DNA from: Lactococcus fujiensis JCM 16395
Lineage (GTDB): Bacteria; Bacillota; Bacilli; Lactobacillales; Streptococcaceae
Direction: 5' to 3'
Assembly: GCF_002441655.1 (NCBI RefSeq)
Contig: NZ_JXJU01000011.1
Coordinates: 1-48,617 of the forward strand
DNA: 48,617 nt
Positions 34,001 to 44,500 of the stretch are shown here, one piece after another. The translations under genes were made by a program, and so were the position numbers. Every line of letters begins with the position of its first letter. The first letter of the stretch is position 1. The notes beneath the pieces are model-generated. The model did no database searches. It had not been told where the DNA came from and worked only from the letters and a program-made list of their open reading frames with translations.

Positions 34001-34538
34001 GTATATCTCCTCTTTGCGAAAACTCTCCTGGTGTCATCACGCGCTGTGTTTTTTCATAGCCAGCCCCAACCAATAGATTGGTCAGTTCTGACAAATTATA
34101 TTCATCTCCCGGTGTCAAAAATAAATAATTTTCTGAGTAGTGATCAGGATTGGGTAATGGACTTCGCAAAGCCATAAATGGAACAACCAAAAAGCCTGTT
34201 GTATTGGTGTCCAACAGGAAATTTAGCGCCTCTAGTCGATAGGCTGTTCTATCTTTTGATGCTAATGCGAATTCAGCATAGACATTGTCATCACTGAAAA
34301 ATTGATAGACTTTTTCTTCATCAATTAATGACGACAACTCATCGTATAGTTCATTGGCATGAAATTGTGTATCTGTAACAACAATATATTTATCAGGATT
34401 ATTTTCATATGCATTAGCCATGACGATTGCTTTAGCAGTTCCTGAAAGTCCTGTCAATAAATGCCGTTCTCGTTTAGAAAAACTCCGTTGCCAAATTTGT
34501 AATTCTCGATTTTGGTCAAAAAATTCAATAATATTCAT
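31050..34538 (-). CDS. mfd: Transcription-repair coupling factor
   Basis: A 1162-aa DNA translocase that removes stalled RNA polymerase and recruits UvrA. UvrB-homology N-terminal modules, RNA-polymerase-interacting domain near residues 480-550 (YVVHKNHGIGKYLGIE), RecG-like motor with Walker A GDVGFGKTEVA, DEEQ box (IIDEEQRFG), TATPIPRT and QLRGRVGR, then the C-terminal TRCF domain. The start codon shares one base with the pth stop. Confidence 0.96.
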   Translation of the reverse strand: MNIIEFFDQNRELQIWQRSFSKRERHLLTGLSGTAKAIVMANAYENNPDKYIVVTDTQFHANELYDELSSLIDEEKVYQFFSDDNVYAEFALASKDRTAYRLEALNFLLDTNTTGFLVVPFMALRSPLPNPDHYSENYLFLTPGDEYNLSELTNLLVGAGYEKTQRVMTPGEFSQRGDILDVYPLDAENPIRVEFFGDEVDAIRSFDVENQRSIASLDALEIYPASDLIITDKEFTNGVNLLSILSDKLDDEKSKSYFEEVISASKNNNIHKDLRKFLEYFYEKQYSLLDYFPKGVQVFIDDFQKVNEMNNKIELELADFILSEKSMGRSFENQHYLLDTIAKLRNYKPVSFFSNFQKGLGNIKFDGLHHFNQHSMQQFFGQLDLFYTEVDRYIRQEFTVVLAVSNEKLRKSIQELELNIQEVEKSALEIGKVNLVNLALSNGFNFIDEKLVVITEGEIFGKVRKKKARRLNITNAERLKDYNELQVGDYVVHKNHGIGKYLGIETIEIDGMHRDYLTIQYQNNDTISIPVEHLELLSKYTAGEGKTPKINKLNDGRWRRTMTSVSKQVEDISDDLIKLYAKRQSQKGYAFSPDDANQDEFDSGFAYAETEDQIRSINEIKKDMELERPMDRLLVGDVGFGKTEVAMRAAFKAINDGKQVAVLVPTTVLAEQHYSTMTERFVNFGVNVAVLSRFQTKVQQEEILAKLRKGRIDLIIGTHRLLSKDIEFFDLGLMIIDEEQRFGVKHKERLKSLKSQVDVLTLTATPIPRTLHMSMLGIRDLSVIETPPTNRYPVQTYVMENNYGVVRDAVLREISRGGQVYYVYNRVDTIEQKVSQLEELIPEARIGFIHGQMGEVQLENNLLDFIAGDYDILVATTIIETGVDIPNANTLFIENADNMGLSQLYQLRGRVGRTNRVAYAYFMYRPEKILSEVSEKRLDAIKGFTELGSGFKIAMRDLSIRGAGNLLGAEQSGFIDSIGFDLYSQLLEEAVQKRMGHSPSKRKSNVEILLGLDAFIPGYYISDERQKIEIYKRIRQIDSRQNYQELQDEIVDRFGEYPDEVAYLLEIGLLKSFADNAMIEKIDKTKFEIILTMEKVANTIYDPQEYFEALAKTKMKASVGEIRGKMTFKFKIENRKSVVLLSEIMQFVETLSALRNKHEAKN

Positions 34539-35104
34539 CAGTTAAATTTATTCATTGCTTTCGTAAAGTCATTGTTCTCAATATAATATTTAATCGCGTC
34601 TACTGCTTTAAAGATTCCATCTTGTGCTTCAGAATTATCTTCAGAATCAAACTTTGTTAATACATGATTGACTACTTTCATCCCATTTTTAGGTCGGCCT
34701 ATTCCAATTTTAACATGATTGAAATGTTCCGTTCCAACATGAGTTAAAATTGATTTAATACCATTATGTCCACCAGAAGAACCTTTTTGTCGAAGACGAA
34801 CACGGCCAACAGGCGAGTCCATGTCATCAAAAACAACGCTCAGATCTTCAGGATCAATATTAAAATAAGTTAACAGAGGCTTTACAGCACGACCGGATTC
34901 GTTCATAAAAGTCTGTGGTTTCACGAGAAACACTTTTTCTCCATTTACAAATGTTTGAGCGACTTCTGCAATAAAAGTTTTTTCCATTTTAAAATCTGTT
35001 TGATACTCTTTTGCTAAAAGATCAAGCGCCATGAAGCCCATATTATGCTTAGTCCCATCGTAACGGTCTCCTGGATTTCCCAAGCCAACAATCATTTTTG
35101 TCAT
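34538..35104 (-). CDS. pth: Peptidyl-tRNA hydrolase
   Basis: A 188-aa enzyme that releases peptides from drop-off peptidyl-tRNA. Conserved [18 protein letters not shown] carries the catalytic His; FDDMDSPVG has the catalytic Asp; [12 protein letters not shown] is typical. Start ATG 35104 preceded by AAAGGAAATATA. Coupled to mfd downstream. Confidence 0.96.
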   Translation of the reverse strand: MTKMIVGLGNPGDRYDGTKHNMGFMALDLLAKEYQTDFKMEKTFIAEVAQTFVNGEKVFLVKPQTFMNESGRAVKPLLTYFNIDPEDLSVVFDDMDSPVGRVRLRQKGSSGGHNGIKSILTHVGTEHFNHVKIGIGRPKNGMKVVNHVLTKFDSEDNSEAQDGIFKAVDAIKYYIENNDFTKAMNKFN

Positions 35105-35126
35105 TATATTTCCTTTTCTACAAAAA

Positions 35127-35172
35127 ACGCCAAAAGGCTGATTTTTTTAAATCAGCTATTGGTCTTATTATA
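35127..35172 (-). other. Hairpin upstream of pth
   Basis: An AT-rich hairpin (GCTGATTT-TTT-AAATCAGC with outer pairing CCAA/TTGG). It may terminate a + strand transcript or act in the pth leader. Confidence 0.4.
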
Positions 35173-35349
35173 GCAAAATTTATTTTTGCATGCTCATCTT
35201 TCGGTTAAAAAAATATTATTAAATTTAAACATAATATTTATCCATCATATTGAATAACTTACAACTTTATCAATAAATTTTTTCTTTATTTTTGAAGCTC
35301 TCTAAAATAACTAATTGAAAAACTGAGCCTTTTTATTGCAGTCATTGTT

Positions 35350-35560
35350 TAAAAAATTGATGCTACAAGTCTGTACCATATAATCCTGTTGGAGATAATT
35401 AGCTTAGAACTAAGTCTGATGAGGTTGCTTCCATCCTTCTTTTAAGTCTCAGGAGTTAGGAAAAATACCATTGAAAACAGCCGATCAATAAAACCTTTTT
35501 CATGCCTGTTTACTGTTAGTAAACAGGCAGCTGTAAACTTGCTGTAAACCCAACTTCTCT
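35350..35560 (+). ncRNA. Candidate small RNA in the pth-ychF gap
   Basis: The gap 35105-35687 (583 bases) has no credible protein gene. On the + strand a promoter-like TTGATG - 16 bp - TATAAT (about 35357-35384) precedes a stretch that can fold: CTTAG-AA-CTAAG near 35404, GATGAGG/CTTCCATC near 35418, ATTGA/TCAAT near 35472, and a perfect hairpin GCCTGTTTAC-N5-GTAAACAGGC near 35505. No match to a known RNA family is recognised and the 3' end is not clear (no strong T-run after the hairpin). Could also be decayed DNA. Confidence 0.35.
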
Positions 35561-35643
35561 TTTTTTCAGAACTGACAGATTTTACTTTGTACAGATGCTT
35601 AAACTACCTTTCAAATTTATGTTTTTCGATTTCACGTGAAACA

Positions 35644-35676
35644 AAAAAAGTGTAAAATTTACACTTTTTGTTTAAT
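35644..35676 (-). terminator. ychF terminator
   Basis: Perfect palindrome AAAAAGTGTAAA/TTTACACTTTTT, T-rich on the - strand side, between ychF and pth. Confidence 0.8.
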
Positions 35677-35687
35677 ACCTTCTAAAT

Positions 35688-36803
35688 TTAGACATTAAAA
35701 CGGAATTCCATCATGTCTCCATCTTTTCCCACATAGTCTTTTCCTTCTTCACGAAGACGCCCAGCTTCTCGAACGGCTTTTTCTGAACCATATTTCATTA
35801 AGTCATCGTAGGACATCGTGACCGCCCGAATAAAACCACGTTCAAAATCTGAATGGATAACACCAGCCATTTGTGGAGCTTTCATACCTTGTTTAAATGT
35901 CCAAGCACGAACTTCTTTTTCACCTGCTGTAAAGAATGTTGCTAATCCGAGTAAATGATAAGCTGCACGTGTCAATAAATCAACACCCGACTCTTCAAGT
36001 CCAATTGACTCCAAGAATTCTTTTTTCTCATCATCATCTAATTCTGCAATTTCTTCTTCAATACGAGCGGAAATGACAGCGACTTCTGCTTTTTCTGTTG
36101 CCGCAAAGTCACGAATTTGTTTCACATATTCAATGTTGTCAGCATCACCGACTTCATCTTCAGAGACATTGGCAACATAGAGAACTGGTTTAGTTGTCAA
36201 AAGGAATAACCCCTTCACAACTTTCTTTTCGTCTTCATCAAATTCAATCGTACGAGCAGATTTTCCATCCTCAAGGACAGGTTTAATTTTTTTCAAAACA
36301 TTAAATTCTGCGATGGCGTCCTTGTCTTTAACTGTCCGCGCAACTTTTTCTACTCTCGTATATCGTTTATTTACAGATTCTAAATCTGCCAAAATTAACT
36401 CTAAATTAATGGTGTCAATATCATCCATTGGGTCAACAAAATTACTTTCACGACCTGCTTCACGCATAACATTTTCATCATCAAAGGCACGAACGACATG
36501 GATAATTGCGTCTACTTCACGGATATTGGCCAAAAATTTATTTCCAAGACCTTCGCCTCGTGATGCCCCTTTAACAATACCAGCAATATCGGTAAATTCA
36601 AATGTTGTAGGTACTATTTTTTTAGGATTATAAATTTTAGCAATTGAATCCAAACGTGCATCCGGTACCTCAACCATCCCAACGTTTGGATCAATTGTAG
36701 CGAATGGATAGTTGGCTGCTTCAGCACCTGCCCTTGTAATTGCATTAAATAAAGTTGATTTGCCGACGTTAGGAAGTCCGACGATACCTGCTGTTAATGA
36801 CAT
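35688..36803 (-). CDS. ychF: Redox-regulated ATPase/GTPase YchF (Obg family)
   Basis: A 371-aa OLA1/YchF-type P-loop protein. G1 is GLPNVGKSTLF; G3 is DIAGIVKGASRGEGLGN; a coiled coil and the C-terminal TGS domain (FFTAGEKEVRAWTFKQG) follow. It prefers ATP in studied members and acts around ribosomes and oxidative stress. The open frame extends upstream to 36965, but ATG 36803 preceded by AAAGGAAAA and starting MSLTAGIVGLPN is the true start. Confidence 0.95.
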   Translation of the reverse strand: MSLTAGIVGLPNVGKSTLFNAITRAGAEAANYPFATIDPNVGMVEVPDARLDSIAKIYNPKKIVPTTFEFTDIAGIVKGASRGEGLGNKFLANIREVDAIIHVVRAFDDENVMREAGRESNFVDPMDDIDTINLELILADLESVNKRYTRVEKVARTVKDKDAIAEFNVLKKIKPVLEDGKSARTIEFDEDEKKVVKGLFLLTTKPVLYVANVSEDEVGDADNIEYVKQIRDFAATEKAEVAVISARIEEEIAELDDDEKKEFLESIGLEESGVDLLTRAAYHLLGLATFFTAGEKEVRAWTFKQGMKAPQMAGVIHSDFERGFIRAVTMSYDDLMKYGSEKAVREAGRLREEGKDYVGKDGDMMEFRFNV

Positions 36804-36950
36804 TATTATTTTTTCCTTTGTAAAATTATCTTTCTCAATTATATCGTAAATCAGTAAAAAAGACAAAGAAACCTTCGTTGTAACAGGTTTGTTGCTTGTT
36901 TTTACTAATATTTTAGCTAAAATAAAATTTATAAAATGAGAGAGGGAATT

Positions 36951-37623
36951 AACAAAGATGAACATACTTTTTGAGAAAACTAAAAATTTCCCGACAAACT
37001 GTCAACCTAACACAAGAAGAGGGCTCGGAAAAATTATTTGTTACAGGACAAATTGTATCAAGATGAGAAATAGATCAGGCACACTTAACCGATATATCTG
37101 CAAAGGATAAGTAGTTTATCCAGTGTCAACCTATTTTACTCACACAAGACAAGCAATTCCTCGACGAGAACAGGAAAAGACAATCCCCAATATATCCCCT
37201 GATCAAACTAGCTCAATTTTATCAGGCGAATTGAACACAATTAGTACAGGAATAGAAGTCCCTCAAAATATAAATTTTTTTATCCCTTTACACTCATTGG
37301 TGTTATTGTATTTAATAGCTTTTTGGGCATACCAATAGTCATGATAATTTTATCTTTTTTGATTAGTGTTATCATGGCTGAGATAGCTTTACTTTCCATA
37401 CCATTTGTGGTTTTATACGAAATATTTTTCAATCAAATCAAAGCAATCCTATTTTTTTGGTAGAACTTTGTCCAATGGACTTATTTGGTACCAAATTTTC
37501 GGTATGCTTTTAATGTTTCTCGTTGGTTTTTTACTCATTCCTTTTATTCTATGGGGAATTAAATTAAGTTTACAATGGACTGTCAACTCTCTAAAATACA
37601 ATATGAAATCAATCTATCACTAA
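36951..37623 (+). pseudogene. Decayed XRE-type regulator with C-terminal membrane segments
   Basis: Broken gene on the + strand. From about 36978 one frame reads RKLKISRQTVNLTQEE...EKLFVTGQIVSR then TGA in the place of the expected Trp, then EIDQAHLTDISAKDK then TAG, then QFLDENRKRQSPIYPLIKLAQFYQAN and another stop; other frames hold hydrophobic segments (FFIPLHSLVLLYLIAFW at ~37270-37337; IFGMLLMFLVGFLLIPFILWG at ~37497-37560). This is a helix-turn-helix protein with membrane helices, ruined by at least two stops and frameshifts. A related regulator sits between rexA and ychF in other lactococci, as I recall. Confidence 0.75.
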
Positions 37624-37624
37624 A

Positions 37625-37656
37625 AACAAAAAAATCCAGCTATCTGGACTTTTTAA
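37625..37656. terminator. Bidirectional terminator
   Basis: AAATCCAG-CTAT-CTGGACTTTTT, with A- and T-runs on both sides, between the pseudogene and the DUF951 gene. Confidence 0.85.
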
Positions 37657-37856
37657 TTCTCTAAAACTTTTTGTAACTTTTTATTAAAATCAAACCGCCC
37701 CATCATTACCTCATGGTTACAATTTGTGCAGCGGATTTTTATATCTGCTCCAAGACGAGTAATTTCCCAACGATTTGCCTTTTTTCCAGTTGATTTGATT
37801 GTACAAGCATGTGGTTTCTTCATTTCAACAATTGAGCCAAGTTGGTATTCAGCCAT
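37653..37856 (-). CDS. DUF951 family protein
   Basis: A 67-aa small protein. The GSIVEMKKPHACTIKSTGKKANRWEI start with IKCTNCxxxV-like IRCTNCNHEVMM fits DUF951, a short beta-rich domain with a possible metal-binding Cys pair; function unknown. It begins 13 bases after rexA and ends the rexBA operon. Confidence 0.88.
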   Translation of the reverse strand: MAEYQLGSIVEMKKPHACTIKSTGKKANRWEITRLGADIKIRCTNCNHEVMMGRFDFNKKLQKVLEN

Positions 37857-37869
37857 CCTTCTCCCCCTA

Positions 37870-40800
37870 TCAATTCAATTTTTCAACTTTGACTTTTCCA
37901 GGACCACCCAATAAAATCAAATACTTGTCAACTTTGTTTACATTCTTAAAAGCATCAAGCAATGCCTCCGCATATAAATCCATCTGAACTTGGTAGCGTT
38001 CTTTGATTTCATTGATTTGGTTAGTTCGTGAGAAATGGTCAGTCTTATAATCGAATAAAACAATTTTTTTATCTATTTTAACATATCCATCACATATTCC
38101 TCGAACAATATACTGCTCATTTGCTATTGAATCTGTTTTTAGCATCGAAAACGGAGCTTCTTTAACCGTATTTTCAACATTGTCAATCAAAAACTGACCA
38201 AATTCGGTCTCAAATAGAGTTAATATTTTAGTGATATTAATTTGTTTTTTGATTAATTCATCAACAGGCATCGAATTTAATATCTGTTCGAATTTTTCTT
38301 TATTCGGCTGAGAAAAATCAGCTAATTGCATCAAACTGTGAGTCGCTGAGCCAATTTCTGTAGCACTAACTTTTTGAGGTTTGAGGTCAGAAAAAGTGAA
38401 TTTTTTAGCTCTAATGTACTCTCCGACAGGTTGTACATCACCAAGTTCCAATTTTTTCTCATAGGAACGTTTTTTCACTTGGCTAGGTGTTTGAATGCTT
38501 GATAGTTCAGTTGCTGCTTGATTTGGATATTGGTAATTCATAATTGAATATGCCTTTTGAATTTGATCAGATGATTCCATCAGTCCATCGTATTCTTCAG
38601 ATGATTTCAATAGATTTTTAAAGACAAGTGGCTCATGAAAATCGTTATCTGCAAACTCTAAATCTTTTTTTGAATAAATATGCAAATTCATTGAAAGCTT
38701 GGTAGCATTGCTTAGAGCAAGAATCCAATTTTGAAAACCACTTGCATTTGCTCTATATTTATCAGTTAATATATTTTGTACTAGTACAGAATCATTGTAC
38801 TGGTCAAAAAATGACTTATCCTTAGAATCTTTGATTTTTCCAATCATAAAAAGTTTTTTCTTTGCACGAGTAAAAGCTACGTACAGGACACGCATTTCTT
38901 CTGAAAGATTCGCTCTTTTTTTCTTTTCTTGATTCACAAGGTAAGGAAATGTTTCCATCTTAACCAACACATATGGAAAATCAGTCGACACTTCTGGCTC
39001 ATTTTTTAAATCGGCAACATACCTAATTCCGATTCCATTTTCACGTGTCATAATGCCATTTTCTCTCAAATCACGTTCATTAAAACGGCTTTGTAAATTC
39101 ATCAGAAAAACATAATCAAATTCTAATCCTTTTGACTTGTGAAAAGTCATTACCCGAACTGCATTTTGTGGAAGCTTAATATTAACAGCAGCCAAATCAT
39201 TATTTTGCTCCATAAATTTATCAATGAGTCGAATGAACTTAAAGAGTCCTTTAAACCCGGAACTTTCATATGATTCAGCACGAACTGATAGAGCTTGCAA
39301 ATTCGCCTGTCTCATTTCACCATTTGGAAGGGCACCTACATAATCAAAATAATAGGTTTCAACATAGATTTTCCAAAGCAACTCGTGAATTGAAATTTTA
39401 TTTACAAGTTTACGCCAACCTGTAAACTTGTGATTGAATTTTTCAAGTTTGCTTTTTAATTCTTGACCAATTAATTCTTGTTTTAATCCTTGTTCTGAAA
39501 GACTTAAATTAATTTTTTCCCAATACCTTGTGTCATTACCTGCTTGTAAACTTATTCGTGTTAATTCATCTTCATTAAATTTGAACAAAGGTGAACGAAG
39601 CATGGAAACAATTGAAATATCGTAAAGAGGATTGTCAATTGCTCTTAAAACATCAAGCATTACAAGTACTTCCATCGATTTTAAGAAGTCAACTCGCCCC
39701 TCATCTAAAACAACTGGTATGCCATAAGAATTTAAGATATTTTCAATTTTGTTGTTGTAAGATTTAGAACGTACAAGAATTGCAATTTCTTTAGGTGCCA
39801 CGCCAGATTGTATGAGTTGTTGAATGCGTTGCGCAGCAACCTTAATTTCACCATTAGAGATTTGAACTTGAGTTTCATCTTCAACTTCCTCCTCACCCTC
39901 GCCTTCGTTCTGAGTTTCATCATAAAGAAGAAGTTCTGGATAAAAATTAGTGTCAATTTCTACTGGATAATCCGTTGTATTTCCTTGAATTAATTTTTCT
40001 TCTTTTCCATAAGTCATTTCTCCAATTTCTTCATTCATAAGGTGTTTGAAAACATCATTAGTGAAGTTTAAAACCTCGCCTCTTGAACGAAAATTTTCCT
40101 TCAGTCGAATTAATTGATTTGGATTCTCTTCATCATCATAAGTTTTATATTTTTCCAAAAATAAACCTGGATCTGCTAATCTAAATCCGTAAATTGATTG
40201 TTTAATATCCCCAACCATAAATAGATTATGACCGTTTGAAAGAAGAATTAACATTCTTTCTTGAGTATGACTGGTGTCTTGATACTCATCAATCATGATT
40301 TCATGATAATGAGCTTGTAAATCAGCTCTAATATCTGGGTTTTCTTCTAAAATTTGAATGGCAAAATGGGCAATATCTGAATAGTCAAAAGCATTCTCTT
40401 GAATTTTTCTATCAAGATATTTTTCATAAAAGGTTTTCATGAATTTTTGGAGTGAAATAACAATTTCGAATGCATATGGTTGATATTTTTCAATAATGTC
40501 AGTGTGTTTAATCTGATCATAGAATTGCCAAATTGCACCTGGACTCGATTTTGTGCCCACTAATTCTGACTTTATTCCTTTAAATTCTTCACGTTGTGCT
40601 TGTAAAATTTCATCGGAGGATTTTTTTCCAAATCGAAAATCAATTTTTAGTTGTAAAAATAATGTTTTGTAAGCTGAAAAATCTCGATTTGTTAGTGTTG
40701 ATATTATTTCATCTTTGCTATCCAATATAGCATTTGCGTTGTTCACACTTCCAGCACCCGAGAGGACTCCATTTGTCAATGATGTTTCGAGGAGTTCAAA

Positions 40801-41502
40801 TAGTTCATTCCAATTCTGAAGGACATCGAATGGATTTGATTGAGGAGTATCATTAAATTTTTGAAACTTCTTAAAGCCTGTCAAATATTCATTATTAAGC
40901 CATCCTAATGGATTTTCCGTTGCTGTCATAAAGTTGTAAACACTGTAAACCATCTCTTGAAAGCCTGTGATATTTCGGTCTTTAGAAAAATTTTTAATCA
41001 ACTTTTTAAACTCTGAACTGCTCAAACCGTCAGTATTGACTTTATCATTTGCTAGATATTCTTCAACGAGTTGGTCAAAAATATCTTGTTTAATTAAGTC
41101 ACTTTCTGCTTTATCAGCGAGAATTCTAAAATTTGGATCAATATTAATTCGATTAAAGTGTTGTCGAACTAATTTTTGCGTAAAGCTGTCCATTGTGCCG
41201 ATGTCAGCGTTTGACAGTTTTTGTAAAGCAAGTGTAAACCTTCTTTTTTCATCTGGTTCATTTGTTGAATTACGAGCATTTTTCAAATCACGTTCAAGAC
41301 GAATTTTTAATTCTGCCGCTGCTTTTTTTGTAAAGGTAGAAATAAATAAACAATCTATATCAATTCCTTGTCTTACTTTTTCAACGATCCGATTAGCCAT
41401 GACAAAAGTTTTTCCTGAACCGGCACTTGCTGATACAAGAATATTTTGACCTGTACTAAAAATTGCCTCTGTTTGCTCTGGTGTTAATTTTAACTCAGCC
41501 AT
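37870..41502 (-). CDS. rexA: ATP-dependent exonuclease/helicase subunit RexA (AddA)
   Basis: A 1210-aa UvrD-type helicase-nuclease. Walker A SASAGSGKTFVM; helicase motifs MIDEYQDTSH and GDIKQSIYGFR; RVMTFHKSKGLEFDYVF; C-terminal PD-(D/E)xK nuclease with VLFDYKTDHFSR. With RexB it resects double-strand breaks until a Chi site (GCGCGTG in lactococci). It starts 3 bases after rexB. AAGGAACAATAAACC precedes the ATG. Confidence 0.95.
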   Translation of the reverse strand: MAELKLTPEQTEAIFSTGQNILVSASAGSGKTFVMANRIVEKVRQGIDIDCLFISTFTKKAAAELKIRLERDLKNARNSTNEPDEKRRFTLALQKLSNADIGTMDSFTQKLVRQHFNRINIDPNFRILADKAESDLIKQDIFDQLVEEYLANDKVNTDGLSSSEFKKLIKNFSKDRNITGFQEMVYSVYNFMTATENPLGWLNNEYLTGFKKFQKFNDTPQSNPFDVLQNWNELFELLETSLTNGVLSGAGSVNNANAILDSKDEIISTLTNRDFSAYKTLFLQLKIDFRFGKKSSDEILQAQREEFKGIKSELVGTKSSPGAIWQFYDQIKHTDIIEKYQPYAFEIVISLQKFMKTFYEKYLDRKIQENAFDYSDIAHFAIQILEENPDIRADLQAHYHEIMIDEYQDTSHTQERMLILLSNGHNLFMVGDIKQSIYGFRLADPGLFLEKYKTYDDEENPNQLIRLKENFRSRGEVLNFTNDVFKHLMNEEIGEMTYGKEEKLIQGNTTDYPVEIDTNFYPELLLYDETQNEGEGEEEVEDETQVQISNGEIKVAAQRIQQLIQSGVAPKEIAILVRSKSYNNKIENILNSYGIPVVLDEGRVDFLKSMEVLVMLDVLRAIDNPLYDISIVSMLRSPLFKFNEDELTRISLQAGNDTRYWEKINLSLSEQGLKQELIGQELKSKLEKFNHKFTGWRKLVNKISIHELLWKIYVETYYFDYVGALPNGEMRQANLQALSVRAESYESSGFKGLFKFIRLIDKFMEQNNDLAAVNIKLPQNAVRVMTFHKSKGLEFDYVFLMNLQSRFNERDLRENGIMTRENGIGIRYVADLKNEPEVSTDFPYVLVKMETFPYLVNQEKKKRANLSEEMRVLYVAFTRAKKKLFMIGKIKDSKDKSFFDQYNDSVLVQNILTDKYRANASGFQNWILALSNATKLSMNLHIYSKKDLEFADNDFHEPLVFKNLLKSSEEYDGLMESSDQIQKAYSIMNYQYPNQAATELSSIQTPSQVKKRSYEKKLELGDVQPVGEYIRAKKFTFSDLKPQKVSATEIGSATHSLMQLADFSQPNKEKFEQILNSMPVDELIKKQINITKILTLFETEFGQFLIDNVENTVKEAPFSMLKTDSIANEQYIVRGICDGYVKIDKKIVLFDYKTDHFSRTNQINEIKERYQVQMDLYAEALLDAFKNVNKVDKYLILLGGPGKVKVEKLN

Positions 41503-41505
41503 GGT

Positions 41506-44500
41506 TTATTGTTCCTTCAATTCTGATTTAATTTCTGCGCTTGTTTTAAGACCTATTTCACGCGCATATTCATTCATGTGGACATTAGCTTCAAATCGAC
41601 AAATTGACTTGAGAGGACAGAAGCTACAGCCTTTAACATTACCTGAAGCATTAATTCCTTCACTTCTCTTCATCACTGGATTAATAGATATTTTTCCCTG
41701 TCGAAGTCGTTTCCCTGCTTTTTTGAAATGTTGCTCATTAATCTTGAGCAACGCATTAAATTCATCATTGTCATAAATATTAGTTGAACTTACTGTTATT
41801 TCGTCAATCTTCTTAATTTCAGGTAGACTTTCTGACAAAATCAGACCATTGTAATTCATTGTCTTATCGAGTAATTTTGAAACATCTGACAATTGGGCTA
41901 TTTTAGACAAATCAATCGTATTATTTTGAAATTGTAAATAAAGTGCTCCCCAAATATTTTGGTCGCTAAATGCATTATTTAAGACATCCAAATAAGTCAA
42001 AAACTGTAAACTAGTGCCATCGTAGGCATCTTGTAGTTTAAATTGATGTAAGCTTGATTTATAATCAATAGCACCTAGGCTATGATTTTCAATCTCATCA
42101 ATCCTGTCAATTCGTCCACGTAAATGAATGTCATCGACGACAAAATCACCTAATACACTGGAATCCATACCAAAACTACTCTCAGTCATTTTAGTATGAA
42201 GCCGTGGTGAGACTACATTTCGCTTAATCATCATTGCTGTTTGCAAAATGATTTCCTCGAGATTTTGCCATTTAAAGCGTGAAGTGGCATCCCGTTTAAT
42301 ATAGCGTCCATACTCGGAATTGATATCAGTAATGACCGCCTTCAATGTTGCATCAAAATTATCACTGTTTAATTGTGGCTGAGCAAGAAGGGTTTCAAAT
42401 ACTTTATGGAAAAAATTTCCTACAACTTTAGAATTAATATCAATATCTTCAAAAATCTCAAGTTTCAGAGTATTTTCGATGAAATATTGGAATTCACAAT
42501 TATAGAAGCGTTCAAAAGCAGAAACAGAAGCATATATATTTTTGTTGTAAAGCTGGGCAATTGTCGCTGCTGACAGATTGACTGGTTCAATATCCTGATC
42601 TAGATCAATTAGTAACCGTTGAAAATCATGATTATTTTTAGTTAGAAGTCTAAAAATACTTGACCAAAATACTTTATTGGGTTGATTTTCAGTATTATTT
42701 TCATTAATTTCCCGTTCAATCTTTCCAATTGTCGCAATAACTGCACGGGCATTTCCAATGTGTTCAATTGACTCTTCTGCATTACTTGGCCGAATTACTC
42801 TCTTAATTTCTGGCTCAGAATGATTAATCAATAGTTGAATGATTGGAGAAATGTCGTCTTGAACATTGTCAACGATTTTAGGGACGGAAAGAACCAATTT
42901 CTCTGTAGCTGCGTTCATCAACGAAAGAACAGTTGACGTCGCTTTTTGATAATTTACAACATTCAATTGCTCAATATACTGATTATCACTACTCGTTTGA
43001 TTAATTTCAGCACGTTCATCATCGGATAAGAGAGTCGAATTGATTTTATTTCGTGGAAAGTTCGTTTGACTTAGTCCAATTGCATAGACATATTTATTTG
43101 TCCTAGGCCCAACAAGTTCGTAATCTTTGATATTAACTACGTCCACATTTGCTGGAATCTGACGATAATTGGCATTTTTAAGTCCAGCCAAGATAATATC
43201 AAGAAAGTCAACAATTTTCATTTTCGTATCAGCAAAAACACCCAAAAATTCTTTCAAAACAGACATAAAAAGGGCCCAGACTTGTTCATGTTTTGACGCC
43301 ATTTGATGATCATTTGACATTTCCGAGTCCTGATAAAGTTGATTCAATTCATCAATTATTCGTCCATCTTCCATGAATTTTTGAAATTTTGTAACCCATG
43401 TTTTTCCACTAACAGCATGATTATTTGAAAGAAAATCGTCTAAAGGAGAGTTTTCCCCAAGTAAACGTTGACGTAAATTTTCAATTTCTAGGAATTTTGC
43501 ATCCTCTGTTTCCTCAAAAGGACTATTAAATTTCTTCTTGCCTTGAATCTTATTCTGATGAACAAAATATTCAAAATGATCAATTTGATTTTGGCTAATT
43601 TCAGATTGAAAATAAAGTTGACACTTGATTAAATTAACAACATCATCTGGTCGATAATTATTTGATTTAATAGCATACAAACTTTCCATGAAAACAATTA
43701 ATGGATGGTGACTCATTTTTTCTTCAGCAGCAAAGAAGAAAGGAATCTCATACAATTCAAAGATTTCTTTCATTGAAATTTCATATTGCTGTGGATCACC
43801 TAATAAAATTGTAAATTCCTTAAATCGAGCACCTTCTGAAATTTTTCTTCTGATTTCTTTTGCCAGTCCTTCAATTTCAGCTGTTTGGTTTACAGCTTCC
43901 CAAATTTCGAAAGTATCCTTTTCACTGTCAGTGATGACAATTGGATTATCACTTAGAACATATGATTGATCTTGTTTTACAAGTTCCGTCAACTTATTGT
44001 AAACTTTATTTACACCTTTTTTATCAAGTTGATTTCTTTTTGCAGCATATTTTGATGAAAATCGATTCATCATTTCCAAAGCATTAGCATAAACCGAATC
44101 CTCATCTTGAATGTTAGTTTGTTCAGCAAAAGTCCCAATAATAAAACGCTCTACTTTTGAATTAAAGCAAGAAATAAATTTTTCTTCTTCCGCACTAAAG
44201 CGACTATAGCCATCGACTATAAATACTGTATTTTCTAAATCTGAATCGAATTCGTGTGCAATCCCTCTTTCGATAAATTCATTAAAATCTGAAAAATTTG
44301 CAAAATGTAGTGCCAATTCTTCTTCAAATTGATTAAAAATAAGTTTTAATTCGCGATTTTTTTCATTATCAGGAAGGTCATCAATGACAAGATTACTTTT
44401 TTCTAATTCATTTCGTAAATTGACGAGTAAATCAAAAAAACTAGATGCGTTCTGTAAACCAAAATAAAGAGGAATTTCATCTTTTTTGAATGATTTCAAT

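Noticed and set aside
35440-35510. Short - strand frames MKKVLLIGCFQWYFS and MEATSSDLVLS in the pth-ychF gap
   Set aside because: Very short; the first lacks a ribosome binding site and the second has no other support. They may be remnants of a decayed gene, but nothing supports translation.
37123-37338. 71-codon + strand ORF between ychF and DUF951
   Set aside because: A fragment of the decayed XRE/membrane gene, not a separate gene.
37405-37623. 72-codon + strand ORF with membrane segments
   Set aside because: The C-terminal fragment of the same pseudogene.
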